Assembly (NCBI RefSeq): GCF_014107495.1
Contig: NZ_CP041969.1
Location: 3,087,501 to 3,151,500 of the forward strand
Reading direction: 5' to 3'
DNA length: 64,000 nucleotides
DNA from: Cohnella cholangitidis
GTDB taxonomy: Bacteria > Bacillota > Bacilli > Paenibacillales > Paenibacillaceae
The notes beneath the pieces were generated by a model that saw only the letters and a program-made list of their open reading frames with translations, did no database searches and was not told the DNA's origin. The position numbers and the translations under genes were made by a program. Position 1 is the stretch's first letter. Every line of letters begins with the position of its first letter. Positions 1-12,400 of the stretch are shown here, in pieces.

Positions 1-2480
<2,480 letters not shown>

Positions 2481-2647
2481 AAACGAATTGACATAGTAAG
2501 GCAAATGATACACTCACCTTCTTCCTACATGCTTTGTTTCGTATACCTGCACCGCAATGCACAGCATTGCTGCCTGCAAGTATACGGGGCCGTGACGACT
2601 TCGTCGCACGGGTTCGCATCCAGTTTTCAAGGTGTAAGACCAAAGAC
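2481..2647 (+). other. 23S trailer without a 5S rRNA gene
   Basis: This stretch follows the 23S 3' end and leads into a terminator. None of the conserved 5S motifs can be seen (a ~117-nt gene with 'ccgaactcagaagttaagc'-like sequence). It contains a strong hairpin near 2590-2610 (CGTG.CGAC / GTCG.CACG with a 3-nt loop) and the phrase 'ccagttttcaaggtg', of the kind often found between rRNA genes in these bacteria. It is probably pre-rRNA processing sequence. Confidence 0.6.
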
Positions 2648-2686
2648 GAAGTTCCTTTTCACAGAGGAGCTTCTTTTTTTTGTTTT
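2648..2686 (+). terminator. Rho-independent terminator of the rRNA operon
   Basis: GAAGTTCC at 2648-2655 pairs with GGAGCTTC at 2666-2673 (8 bp, one G-U) around a 10-nt loop, followed at once by a run of T with one G. It ends the rRNA transcript right after 23S. Confidence 0.75.
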
Positions 2687-2807
2687 ACTGCCATATGTCT
2701 GCCTAACCATGAAAAATCCCCCTGAGCTCCCATAAACTCAGACGCTGTAAAATCCCTTTCGATGCAAACAATACCGATACTTTTCATGCGGGAGGTGTCT
2801 GCATCGA

Positions 2808-4004
2808 ATGAAAAAGGATAACATCGGCAAGCAGTTCCGCTTAATTTGTTGGACCCTAATTGTTGTACTCTCGGTCGCCGGGTGCGCATCGGATACGAAA
2901 CGCCACATTAATGGCGCATCACAATCCAAGACTCTTGACGATCGGTTGAGCCAAGCGATAAAAAACACGAAAACGTCTAAATTCCCGAAATTTCAAATCC
3001 AAAGACATATAGACGATAGCCAAACGGTGACGCTCATGAAGGCGACGAAACCAGTTCGTGCAATCTATGTCTCTTCCCACGTCGCCAACAGCAGCAGCCG
3101 CATGAAACAACTAATCGATCTTGTTAATCAAACGGAGCTCAACGCGATGGTGCTTGACGTGAACAGCGGGATCTCGTTATCTAATCCAGTAAGGTCCGGT
3201 ACAAAGAACGACCACGTACGACCGGCGTTATCGAACAAGAAATCCGCTCTTCATTTTCGCCAAGTCATCAAGCAACTCAAACAGCAAAATATTTACTTAA
3301 TCGCCCGGGTGGTGACGTTCAAGAATCCGACGTTGGCGAACGCGGTCCCCGCATGGACCATTAAGCGCAAGGATGGCAAGGTGTGGAGGGACCGCAACGG
3401 GGTTGCCTGGATTGATCCCTATCGCGAGGAAGCCTGGGAGTATCCGATTGCGATCGCCGAACTCGCCGCTCGGATTGGTTTTGACGAAATCCAATTCGAT
3501 TACGTAAGATTTCCGGAAAATGCGTCGAAGGTGGATCGGGAGGTTGACTATGCCAACGATCAGGGTTGGACGAAGAGCGAGGCAATCGGTAAATTCCTGC
3601 ATAGGGCAAATTTGAGAGCGCATAAACACGGGGCCAAAGTATCCGCGGACGTATTCGGGATGGTCGGATCTTCGGATGACGACATGGGTATCGGACAAAG
3701 CTGGGATTCCATAGCACGGGAAGTGGACGTAATCTCTCCCATGATCTATCCATCCCATTACTCCGAAGGGATGTGGGGGATCGAGCACCCCGATTTAAGT
3801 CCAGGTCCTATAGTCACGAAGGCATTGAAGGATGCGCTTAAGCACAATCGAAGGCTGAATCAGAAGGGCATCGCCACGGCGAAGGTTCGTCCATGGCTGC
3901 AAGGCTTCACCGCCGGTTGGGTTCATCCTCACCAGAGATACGGGGAAAATCAAATTCGCGAACAAATCGCGCCGCGCGCAATGCCGGTTTATATTCTTAC
4001 ATGA
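2808..4004 (+). CDS. Putative glycoside hydrolase lipoprotein (DUF4015/GHL10-like)
   Basis: 398 residues. The N-terminus is a lipoprotein signal: a positive start, a hydrophobic stretch at about residues 11-25 and the lipobox VAGC, so the mature protein should be tethered to the outer face of the membrane. The rest reads as a TIM-barrel of the DUF4015 (putative glycosyl hydrolase) family. Visible family-like segments are the 'AIYVSSHVANSS' opening strand, 'NAMVLDVNSG', 'FDEIQFDYVRFPE' with acidic residues typical of barrel strand ends, 'SADVFGMVG' and 'DVISPMIYPSHY'. No substrate is known for the family, so the activity is inferred from fold only. The ATG is supported by GGGAGGTG upstream. 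In B. subtilis the place between rrnO and guaB is held by the unrelated yaaC. Confidence 0.8.
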   Translation: MKKDNIGKQFRLICWTLIVVLSVAGCASDTKRHINGASQSKTLDDRLSQAIKNTKTSKFPKFQIQRHIDDSQTVTLMKATKPVRAIYVSSHVANSSSRMKQLIDLVNQTELNAMVLDVNSGISLSNPVRSGTKNDHVRPALSNKKSALHFRQVIKQLKQQNIYLIARVVTFKNPTLANAVPAWTIKRKDGKVWRDRNGVAWIDPYREEAWEYPIAIAELAARIGFDEIQFDYVRFPENASKVDREVDYANDQGWTKSEAIGKFLHRANLRAHKHGAKVSADVFGMVGSSDDDMGIGQSWDSIAREVDVISPMIYPSHYSEGMWGIEHPDLSPGPIVTKALKDALKHNRRLNQKGIATAKVRPWLQGFTAGWVHPHQRYGENQIREQIAPRAMPVYILT

Positions 4005-4108
4005 TCTGGAATTCAGCCAATCGCTATCCTAAGTTTACTGCCTGAGTTGGATACTATTGGATTAAGAAAACGCTTATTTGATGCGGTTTTCGCCGATTTG
4101 GAATGTGC

Positions 4109-4137
4109 TTGACAGCCTATGATGCCTCTGCTAAGAT
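4109..4137 (+). promoter_or_regulatory. Probable SigA promoter of guaB
   Basis: TTGACA at 4109-4114, a 17-nt spacer and TAAGAT at 4132-4137, about 60 nt before the guaB start. No purine riboswitch or G-box-like structure can be recognised between it and the gene. Confidence 0.7.
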
Positions 4138-4190
4138 TGACGATAATCAATCGGAGACATTAGCTGGTAAGCAACCGGCAAAGGGGGTAA

Positions 4191-5654
<1,464 letters not shown>

Positions 5655-5684
5655 ATCCTGTTTGGGTTAGAGCGTATAGTGGAG

Positions 5685-5726
5685 AGCCGAGGGACTGGAA
5701 TTCATTCCGACCTCGGCTTTTTCCTT
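5685..5726 (+). terminator. Terminator after guaB
   Basis: AGCCGAGG at 5685-5692 pairs with CCTCGGCT at 5711-5718, followed by a T run. Confidence 0.9.
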
Positions 5727-5780
5727 TGAGTAGCCTATGTTACAATAGGACGGAAGTATTTTATCGGAAAAGGGGAGAAT

Positions 5781-7124
5781 GTGTTGAATCGCAATCATCT
5801 ATTGTTGTTGCCCAAATCATTGTTAACGAAGCGGTTCGTTGCCGTCCTCGTTCTTATTAGTCTTTTGTTTATGTTCGGAATGTCTTCTATGGCTTCAGCA
5901 GCGGACGAAGTTCCAGGAGCTCCCCAATTGGATGCCCAGTCTGCCATTCTTATGGATGCGGAAACCGGCCAAGTCTTGTATCAACTAAACGCCGACGTTG
6001 CGGCTCCTCCGGCGAGCATGTCGAAAATGATGACGGAATATTTGGTTTCTAAAGCCGTCAAACAAGGCAAACTATCTTGGGATGAGAAAGTTACGGTCGG
6101 AGAGAACGCGGCGAAGCAAATCGGCAGCCGGATACTCTTAGCCGAAGGCGACCAACATACGATTAAAGATTTATACATTGCGATGGCCGTGTACTCGGCG
6201 AATGACGCGACCGTTCAACTCGCGGAAGAAGTCGCCGGCTCGGAGGAAGCGTTCGTCAAGATGATGAACGATATCGCAGTCGAGCTTGGGATGACAAAGT
6301 CCCACTTCATCAACGCAACCGGTCTTGACCGCGCGGATATGCCCGAGAAGTTCCGCCCGACTTCCGTCGACGGCGAGACGGTGATGTCGGCGAAGGACGC
6401 CGCTACTCTGGCGTACTATATTATTAAAGAAGATCCGGAGTTCCTGGAGACGGCCAAAATCCAGGAGCACAAATTCCGTGAACGCGATAAAACGCCGATG
6501 AAGAACTGGAACTGGATGCTGGGTTCCAACAAAGATAATCCTACCCTTCGCAAATTCGCTTATGAGGGCGTAGACGGTTTGAAAACCGGACATACGAGCA
6601 GTGCCGGCAACTGTTTTACCGGTACGGCATTGCGGAACGGAACTCGTCTCATCGCGGTCGTGATGGGCGTACCAGGCGGCGTAAACGACGGCAAACGGTT
6701 CTTGGAGACGGCTAAGCTGTTCGATTATGGCTTCAAAGGTTTCGAGAAGAAGACCGTTCTGGAAGCTAAAACGACTGTTCCCGAATATGAAACCCTGAAA
6801 GTTAAGAAGGGTAAAGCAACGAAGGTGCCGGTCGTGACGGCGACGGATATTACGGTGCTCATTCCTAAAGGTCAATCCGTGGTGCCTGTAGTCCAAGAAG
6901 TGAAGAGTAATCAGGACCCGCTTGTAGCGCCAATCAAGCTCGGCGATAAGGTGGGAACGGTCACTTACAAATACAAGGATCCGTCTACGCTTGAGGACAA
7001 GCAAGTTCAGATCGATCTCATTGCTTCTGAAGAAGTGAATAAGGCTAGCTGGTGGAGATTGTTGTTCCGCGCGATCGGCAATTTCTTCTCCGGACTGTTT
7101 CAAGGAATCGTAGATCTTTTCTAA
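5781..7124 (+). CDS. dacA: D-alanyl-D-alanine carboxypeptidase (PBP5-type)
   Basis: Removes the terminal D-Ala from peptidoglycan stem pentapeptides outside the membrane and so limits cross-linking. 447 residues. The signal peptide runs to about residue 40 (ending near ASAADE). The three active-site motifs of the serine PBP fold are present: S79-M-S-K82, S139-A-N141 and K268-T-G270. The C-terminal PBP5 beta domain follows (about 325-420), and the last ~25 residues ([17 protein letters not shown]...) form the amphipathic helix that anchors this class to the membrane. The start is GTG at 5781. The next codon, TTG at 5784, sits at a better distance from AGGGGAG and may be the true start. The position downstream of guaB matches B. 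subtilis dacA. Confidence 0.95.
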   Translation: MLNRNHLLLLPKSLLTKRFVAVLVLISLLFMFGMSSMASAADEVPGAPQLDAQSAILMDAETGQVLYQLNADVAAPPASMSKMMTEYLVSKAVKQGKLSWDEKVTVGENAAKQIGSRILLAEGDQHTIKDLYIAMAVYSANDATVQLAEEVAGSEEAFVKMMNDIAVELGMTKSHFINATGLDRADMPEKFRPTSVDGETVMSAKDAATLAYYIIKEDPEFLETAKIQEHKFRERDKTPMKNWNWMLGSNKDNPTLRKFAYEGVDGLKTGHTSSAGNCFTGTALRNGTRLIAVVMGVPGGVNDGKRFLETAKLFDYGFKGFEKKTVLEAKTTVPEYETLKVKKGKATKVPVVTATDITVLIPKGQSVVPVVQEVKSNQDPLVAPIKLGDKVGTVTYKYKDPSTLEDKQVQIDLIASEEVNKASWWRLLFRAIGNFFSGLFQGIVDLF

Positions 7125-7140
7125 ATTCCGACTTAACTGG

Positions 7141-7169
7141 TTGCCTATTACACCATCTTCATGTAAAAT
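7141..7169 (+). promoter_or_regulatory. Probable SigA promoter of pdxST
   Basis: TTGCCT at 7141-7146, a 17-nt spacer and TAAAAT at 7164-7169, 33 nt before pdxS. It starts 16 bases after the dacA stop codon, so pdxS is probably expressed separately. Confidence 0.6.
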
Positions 7170-7201
7170 TTATTTTTAGAATCTTCGGGAGGCATAAAAT
7201 A

Positions 7202-8083
<882 letters not shown>

Positions 8084-8114
8084 GCCATAAACAGAGATTA
8101 AGCGCAACCCATCG

Positions 8115-8157
8115 AGCGGCTTCCAATCGGCATCAGATAGCGCCGAAGGAAGCCGCT
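8115..8157 (+). other. Hairpin between pdxS and pdxT
   Basis: AGCGGCTTCC at 8115-8124 pairs perfectly with GGAAGCCGCT at 8148-8157, with an inner CGGC/GCCG pairing. There is no T run, so it is not a classical terminator. It may set the pdxS to pdxT ratio through partial termination or mRNA stability (inference). Confidence 0.5.
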
Positions 8158-8196
8158 TAAGATATTTATACTTGCACGGGGAAGAAGGAACTAACG

Positions 8197-8787
8197 ATGA
8201 TCATCGGAGTATTGGCGTTGCAAGGCGCGGTAGCCGAACACATTCGCTCCATCGAGCTTGCCGGCGGACAAGGCGTTGCCGTGAAGAAGGTCGAGCAGCT
8301 GGCGGAAATCGACGGTCTGATTATTCCGGGCGGAGAGAGTACGACGATCGGCAAACTGATGCGCAAATACGGATTTATCGATGCGATCCGGGAATACGCG
8401 GGCCAAGGGAATCCCGTGTTTGGAACCTGCGCGGGATTGATCGTATTGGCTGATCGCTTAGAAGGAGCGGAAGAACCGCACTTACGCTTAATGGATATGA
8501 CAGTGGCGCGCAATGCGTTCGGTCGTCAACGCGAGAGCTTCGAGACGGACCTGAACGTGAAAGGGATAGATACTCCGCTAAGAGCGGTGTTCATTCGCGC
8601 GCCGTTGATCAAAGAGGTTGGCGATAGCGTTGAAGTGCTGTCGGAGTATCAAGGGGAAATCGTAACGGCAAGGCAAGGGAACCTGCTGGCTTCTTCGTAT
8701 CATCCCGAATTAACCGACGACTACAGACTGCACGAGCTGTTCATTCGTATGGCCCAAGAAAGGGGACAAACCCATGTTGGACGTTAG
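8197..8787 (+). CDS. pdxT: Pyridoxal 5'-phosphate synthase glutaminase subunit PdxT
   Basis: Class I glutamine amidotransferase that hydrolyses glutamine and channels ammonia to PdxS. 196 residues, normal length. The catalytic triad is visible: Cys78 in GTCAG, His169 and Glu171 in SSYHPEL. The oxyanion-loop motif [11 protein letters not shown] is at about residues 42-52. The start ATG follows a GGAAGAAGGA ribosome site. The last 14 bases overlap the start of serS, so translation of the two is probably coupled. Confidence 0.97.
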   Translation: MIIGVLALQGAVAEHIRSIELAGGQGVAVKKVEQLAEIDGLIIPGGESTTIGKLMRKYGFIDAIREYAGQGNPVFGTCAGLIVLADRLEGAEEPHLRLMDMTVARNAFGRQRESFETDLNVKGIDTPLRAVFIRAPLIKEVGDSVEVLSEYQGEIVTARQGNLLASSYHPELTDDYRLHELFIRMAQERGQTHVGR

Positions 8788-10060
8788 ACTGCTCCGCAAC
8801 GATTATGATAAGGTGGCGCAAGCTCTTAAGAATCGCAACGCATCGTTGGATTTAATCGCTGCGTTTCCTCAGTTGGACGTTAGCCGTCGCGAGAAGCTGA
8901 CGGAGAGCGAGCAACTCAAAAACCGCCGTAACGTCGTATCGCAAGACGTCGCCAAGCTCAAGAAAAGCGGCGAGAACGCGGACGACCTCATCGCCGAGAT
9001 GCGGAACGTGAACGATCGAATCAAATTGCTGGACGACGAAGTTCGCGAGATCGAAGCGGAGATGGACACGCTGTTGCTGTCTATTCCTAACGTGCCGCAT
9101 GAGAGCGTTCCGGTAGGGGCATCCGAGGAGGACAATGTCGAGCTTCGCAAGATCGGAGAGCCTACGAAATTCGAATTCGATGCTAAACCGCATTGGGAAA
9201 TAGGCACGGAGCTGGGCATCTTGGATTTCGAAGCGGCCGCTAAAGTGACGGGATCGCGATTTGTTTTCTACAAAGGACTGGGTGCGCGTCTCGAGCGGGC
9301 TCTGATCAACTTTATGATGGATCTCCACTCGGACAAGCATGGATACGAAGAAGTTTTGCCTCCGTATATTGTCAATCGGGACAGCTTGGTCGGTACGTCG
9401 CAGCTTCCTAAGTTCGCGGAAGACCTATTCAAGCTCGAAGGAACGGATTATTTCCTGATTCCGACGGCCGAGGTTCCGGTTACCAACTTCCACCGCGAAG
9501 AAATCCTGTCGGCGGACGCGCTGCCGAAAGCATTCGTCGCGTTCAGCGCTTGTTTCCGCTCCGAAGCCGGAGCTTCCGGACGGGATACGCGCGGTTTGAT
9601 CCGCCAACATCAGTTCAATAAGGTCGAGCTAGTGCAGCTAGTCGCTCCGGACAAGTCCTATGAGGTGTTGGAGCAATTGACGGGCCATGCGGAACGCGTG
9701 TTGCAATTGTTGGAGTTGCCTTATCGCGTGCTTGCTTTGTGCACGGGAGACATGGGCTTCGGTTCGGCGAAAACCTATGATCTGGAAGTATGGCTTCCAA
9801 GCGCGGGTACTTACCGGGAAATATCCTCTTGTACGAACTTCGAGGATTTCCAAGCTCGCAGAGCTGGCATCCGGTATCGTCCCGAGAACGGCGCGAAGCC
9901 GGAATTCGTGCATACGCTTAATGGTTCCGGTCTGGCGCTCGGCCGTACCGTCGCCGCGATCATCGAGAATTACCAACAAGCGGACGGTACGATTAAAGTG
10001 CCGGAAGTGTTAAAACCTTACATGGGCGGAATCGAGTTTATAGCTCCTCGCAAGGGTTGA
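8774..10060 (+). CDS. serS: Seryl-tRNA synthetase
   Basis: Charges tRNA-Ser with serine using ATP. It is a class II synthetase and a cytoplasmic dimer. 428 residues. The N-terminal ~110 residues form the long antiparallel coiled coil that grips the tRNA-Ser long variable arm (charged heptads at 25-105). The catalytic domain follows, with motif 2 around [21 protein letters not shown] and motif 3 [16 protein letters not shown]. The start lies inside the end of pdxT, behind AAAGGGG, and the gene is followed directly by the tRNA-Ser it charges. No T-box leader can exist here because there is no gap before the gene. Confidence 0.98.
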   Translation: MLDVRLLRNDYDKVAQALKNRNASLDLIAAFPQLDVSRREKLTESEQLKNRRNVVSQDVAKLKKSGENADDLIAEMRNVNDRIKLLDDEVREIEAEMDTLLLSIPNVPHESVPVGASEEDNVELRKIGEPTKFEFDAKPHWEIGTELGILDFEAAAKVTGSRFVFYKGLGARLERALINFMMDLHSDKHGYEEVLPPYIVNRDSLVGTSQLPKFAEDLFKLEGTDYFLIPTAEVPVTNFHREEILSADALPKAFVAFSACFRSEAGASGRDTRGLIRQHQFNKVELVQLVAPDKSYEVLEQLTGHAERVLQLLELPYRVLALCTGDMGFGSAKTYDLEVWLPSAGTYREISSCTNFEDFQARRAGIRYRPENGAKPEFVHTLNGSGLALGRTVAAIIENYQQADGTIKVPEVLKPYMGGIEFIAPRKG

Positions 10061-10086
10061 TGTCTCCATATCAAATGTGATATGAT
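10057..10086 (+). promoter_or_regulatory. Possible promoter of tRNA-Ser
   Basis: TTGATG at 10057-10062 (overlapping the serS stop codon), an 18-nt spacer and TATGAT at 10081-10086, about 50 nt before the tRNA. Confidence 0.45.
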
Positions 10087-10136
10087 AACTGGGCAGTATC
10101 GGTCGAACCTTCACGGGTGAGTCGTCTGCCAGTCGT

Positions 10137-10225
10137 GGAGAGGTACCGAAGCGGTCATAACGGGGCGGTCTTGAAAACCGTTAGGGTGCAAGCCCACGTG
10201 GGTTCGAATCCCACCCTCTCCGCCA
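10137..10225 (+). tRNA. tRNA-Ser (anticodon UGA)
   Basis: 89 nt including an encoded CCA. Acceptor strand GGAGAGG at 10137-10143 pairs with CCTCTCC at 10215-10221, with discriminator G at 10222. The anticodon loop CTTGAAA puts UGA at 10172-10174. The long variable arm typical of tRNA-Ser lies at about 10182-10196, and the T arm is GTGGGTTCGAATCCCAC. It sits right after serS, as in B. subtilis. Confidence 0.97.
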
Positions 10226-10268
10226 TACATAAAAAACAGGCCGATTCCTGAAAAGGAATCGGTTTTTT
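10205..10268 (+). repeat. 64-bp direct repeat, copy 1 (tRNA-Ser 3' end plus terminator)
   Basis: This segment starts in the T loop of tRNA-Ser, runs through the acceptor strand, CCA and the terminator, and stops at the T run. It is identical over 64 bp to 10390-10453. A repeat that begins in the T loop and copies the tRNA 3' end is the usual form of an attachment-site duplication, but a tandem tRNA duplication is equally possible. Confidence 0.9.
10241..10268 (+). terminator. Terminator of tRNA-Ser
   Basis: CCGATTCCT at 10241-10249 pairs with AGGAATCGG at 10254-10262 around GAAA, followed by six T. Confidence 0.9.
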
Positions 10269-10280
10269 GCGCGTGGCGAA

Positions 10281-10399
10281 GTGGGATGAGAACGGGCCGT
10301 TAAGCGACCATGCCCTAAGGCATGGTCGTAGGCCCCGGCGTGATAGTCGCAAAGAAGTGGCCGAGTTTGTGAGGCTGCGTGCGACGGAGCGAATCCCAC
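10281..10399 (+). other. Folded tRNA-derived element (possible structured RNA)
   Basis: About 119 nt with nested pairing that can form a three-way junction. GTGGGAT (10281-10287) pairs with ATCCCAC (10393-10399). The first arm has GGGCC (10294-10298) with GGCCC (10331-10335), then a perfect 10-bp hairpin CGACCATGCC/GGCATGGTCG with a CTAA loop. The second arm has GTCGCA (10346-10351) with TGCGAC (10380-10385) and an inner 6-bp stem. The closing stem reuses the T-arm sequence of tRNA-Ser, as if the T loop had taken an insert of about 105 nt. No known RNA family was recognised and no coding content was seen. Confidence 0.5.
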
Positions 10400-10453
10400 C
10401 CTCTCCGCCATACATAAAAAACAGGCCGATTCCTGAAAAGGAATCGGTTTTTT
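10390..10453 (+). repeat. 64-bp direct repeat, copy 2
   Basis: Exact second copy of 10205-10268. It carries the last 21 bases of tRNA-Ser including CCA, then the same hairpin terminator (10426-10453). There is no intact tRNA 5' half in front of it. Confidence 0.9.
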
Positions 10454-10535
10454 AGTTGTTCGCCTCGCGTGCGGTACCGAAGTTCCGAATAAGAAAATGA
10501 CATTGGGTCAACCTAACGAGGTGGAGGTGATCATG

Positions 10536-10880
10536 ATGTCAAGCAACGACGAACTGACCGTTCCGCAGGAGGATCTGGCCGAAGCTTGGCAGCAAACGCT
10601 GCCGGAACGATTAAACGGCGGGGATCAAGCCGAGGTTATTGCCGACGCCGTCGATTCCAGCAAGCTGCACGTTCATATTAAAACCGCGGGGCGCCAGATG
10701 TTCGAGTTTGATTTCGCGGTCAAGTACGTGGATAGCCGGGAGATCGATATTCAATTAACGGATGTGGAGAAAGACGGACAGACCGTGGATGAACGAAACG
10801 ATGTCATACAAGGGTTGATCGGGGATTATCGTCGCCACCTGCACGAAACGGCGCAAGCGTTGCATCATTTTACCCATTAA
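10536..10880 (+). CDS. Conserved hypothetical protein, 114 aa
   Basis: A soluble, acidic protein with no signal peptide or membrane segment. The C-terminal third is predicted helical and ends His-rich (HLHETAQALHHFTH). No motif was recognised. The ATG at 10536 lies 8 nt after GGAGG at 10523-10527. The ATG at 10533 is too close, and the longer reading from 10497 would place the ribosome site inside the gene. It heads a run of three small genes in the same direction whose last member is an SspP-type spore protein, so a sporulation link is plausible but not shown. Confidence 0.75.
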   Translation: MSSNDELTVPQEDLAEAWQQTLPERLNGGDQAEVIADAVDSSKLHVHIKTAGRQMFEFDFAVKYVDSREIDIQLTDVEKDGQTVDERNDVIQGLIGDYRRHLHETAQALHHFTH

Positions 10881-10893
10881 GGGGGCAGTCAAA

Positions 10894-11070
10894 GTGTCGG
10901 ATTCTAACGGCTTAGCGGACAAAAATCTTAGCAACGTGGCAGAGGATTTGGCAGAGAATCCTGTTAATTCGCATCAAGCCCAACAAAATCAACAGAAGAC
11001 AAACGATCGCCGCCATCAAGATGCGCTAAATCATGACGCTACGACGGACCTTAATCATTTCAAATCGTAA
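10894..11070 (+). CDS. Small hypothetical protein, 58 aa
   Basis: GTG start behind GGGGGC, 13 nt after the previous stop and 15 nt before the next start. The 58 residues are very polar, rich in Asn, Asp, Gln and His, with no hydrophobic core and no cysteine (middle part QAQQNQQKTNDRRHQD). This composition fits a small unstructured spore protein, but it does not match SspO, the usual partner of SspP. Its position in the cluster and its good ribosome site are the main support. Confidence 0.6.
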   Translation: MSDSNGLADKNLSNVAEDLAENPVNSHQAQQNQQKTNDRRHQDALNHDATTDLNHFKS

Positions 11071-11085
11071 GGAGGATTTCACGGC

Positions 11086-11235
11086 ATGAGCAAGCCTAAG
11101 TCAGAGCAGGTTCCGCGGCCCGAAGAGCATAGCTCCCGCCATTCGACGGTTGACCAACAGCCGGTTGAACCTCTGTCGGGGTCCAAGAAAGTGAAGAATC
11201 GCAACCATACGAGACATAATAATGGCGAAGGTTAA
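11086..11235 (+). CDS. sspP: Small acid-soluble spore protein P-like
   Basis: 49 residues. The segment PLSGSKKVKNRNHTR is nearly the same as the core of B. subtilis SspP, a minor small acid-soluble protein made in the forespore. The protein is basic in its C-terminal half and lacks any hydrophobic segment. The ATG at 11086 follows GGAGGATTT at good distance. It is the last gene of the three-gene cluster and is followed by a terminator. In B. subtilis sspP is paired with sspO. That partner is not seen here and a 58-residue unrelated gene takes its place. Confidence 0.85.
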   Translation: MSKPKSEQVPRPEEHSSRHSTVDQQPVEPLSGSKKVKNRNHTRHNNGEG

Positions 11236-11241
11236 GGAGGT

Positions 11242-11270
11242 CCCGGCGATAAGCCGGGGCTTTTTATTTT
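11242..11270 (+). terminator. Terminator after sspP
   Basis: CCCGGC (11242-11247) pairs with GCCGGG (11253-11258), loop GATAA, then GCTTTTTATTTT. Confidence 0.9.
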
Positions 11271-11303
11271 ACAATTCGATCGAATGCGGTTAACCCCCTT
11301 CGG

Positions 11304-11332
11304 TTTACCCCAAGTATGTACATTGGTATAAT
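11304..11332 (+). promoter_or_regulatory. Probable SigA promoter of the YitT-family gene
   Basis: TTTACC at 11304-11309, a 17-nt spacer and a perfect TATAAT at 11327-11332, 31 nt before the start codon. Confidence 0.65.
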
Positions 11333-11362
11333 GAAAGAATACTCATAAAGGAGGACTTGTTC

Positions 11363-12268
11363 ATGACCGATGCAAAAACATTAGCGCCACCCGGCAAACC
11401 GACTCCGATCCGCCATCACAAGCAAACCCCCTTGGAAATCGTAAGACGAATCTTTCTCATCATCGTAGGAGCCATCCTCGTTGGCGTGGCTCTGGAAATT
11501 TTCCTCGTAAACAACTCCATTATTGATGGCGGCATTACAGGGATCTCCATTATGTCCTCATACTTATCGGGCTGGCCGATCGGTATCTTCCTATTTATCC
11601 TCAACCTTCCCTTTCTCATTCTAGGCTATCGAACGATAGGCAAGACTTTCGCGTTATCCACCCTTCTCGGAGTTATCACTTTATCTATCGCAACGACTTT
11701 ATTGCATCCGGTAGAGCCCTTTACGGATGATATTTTTCTGGCTGCCGTATTCGGAGGGATATTTCTTGGCGCGGGAACGGGGATTGTCATCCGTGCGGGA
11801 GGCTCTTTGGACGGCACCGAGATCGTGGCGATTATCTTAAACCGCAAATCTCCGTTCTCCGTCGGTCAGACGGTTATGTTCATCAACTTGTTCATCCTCG
11901 GAAGCGCGGGTTTCGTCTATTCTTGGGATCGCGCGATGTTTTCCATGATTGCTTATTATATTGCTTTTAAGGTGATCGATCTGACGATCGAAGGCTTCGA
12001 CGAATCGAAATCCTGTTGGATCATTAGCGACCATCACAAGGATATCGGAGATGCGATTACGGCGCGTCTAGGCCGCGGAGTTACGTTGCTTCATGGTGAA
12101 GGCGGCTATACGGGGGATCAGAAAAAAGTGATTTTCTGCGTCATTACTCGTTTGGAAGAAGCAAAGCTCAAATCGATAGTCAACGAATTGGATCCCGGAG
12201 CGTTCTTGGCGGTAGGCAACATTCACGATGTCAAGGGTGGAAGATTCAAGAAAAAAGACATTCATTAA
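11363..12268 (+). CDS. YitT family membrane protein (DUF161/DUF2179)
   Basis: 301 residues. After a polar N-terminus, five hydrophobic segments at about residues 25-215 form the YitT_membrane part. The C-terminal ~85 soluble residues (SKSCWIISDHHKDIGDAITARLGRG...) are the DUF2179 domain, a small ferredoxin-like regulatory fold also found in PII-like proteins. Family motifs visible are DGGITGISIM near the first membrane segment and IRAGGSLDGTEIVA. The function of YitT proteins is not established and a transport or sensing role is only a guess. The ATG at 11363 lies 8 nt after AAAGGAGG. Confidence 0.88.
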   Translation: MTDAKTLAPPGKPTPIRHHKQTPLEIVRRIFLIIVGAILVGVALEIFLVNNSIIDGGITGISIMSSYLSGWPIGIFLFILNLPFLILGYRTIGKTFALSTLLGVITLSIATTLLHPVEPFTDDIFLAAVFGGIFLGAGTGIVIRAGGSLDGTEIVAIILNRKSPFSVGQTVMFINLFILGSAGFVYSWDRAMFSMIAYYIAFKVIDLTIEGFDESKSCWIISDHHKDIGDAITARLGRGVTLLHGEGGYTGDQKKVIFCVITRLEEAKLKSIVNELDPGAFLAVGNIHDVKGGRFKKKDIH

Positions 12269-12400
12269 CAGCTTTTACGGGCTTTTACGGAATTTAACAA
12301 AACTTTAACACGGAAAGTCTTTTCGCGAATGCGGAATTGAGATACAATGTAATTTGTTTGATTTACGTTTTACAGATAAATTGGAAGGGGTTTTTCCATC

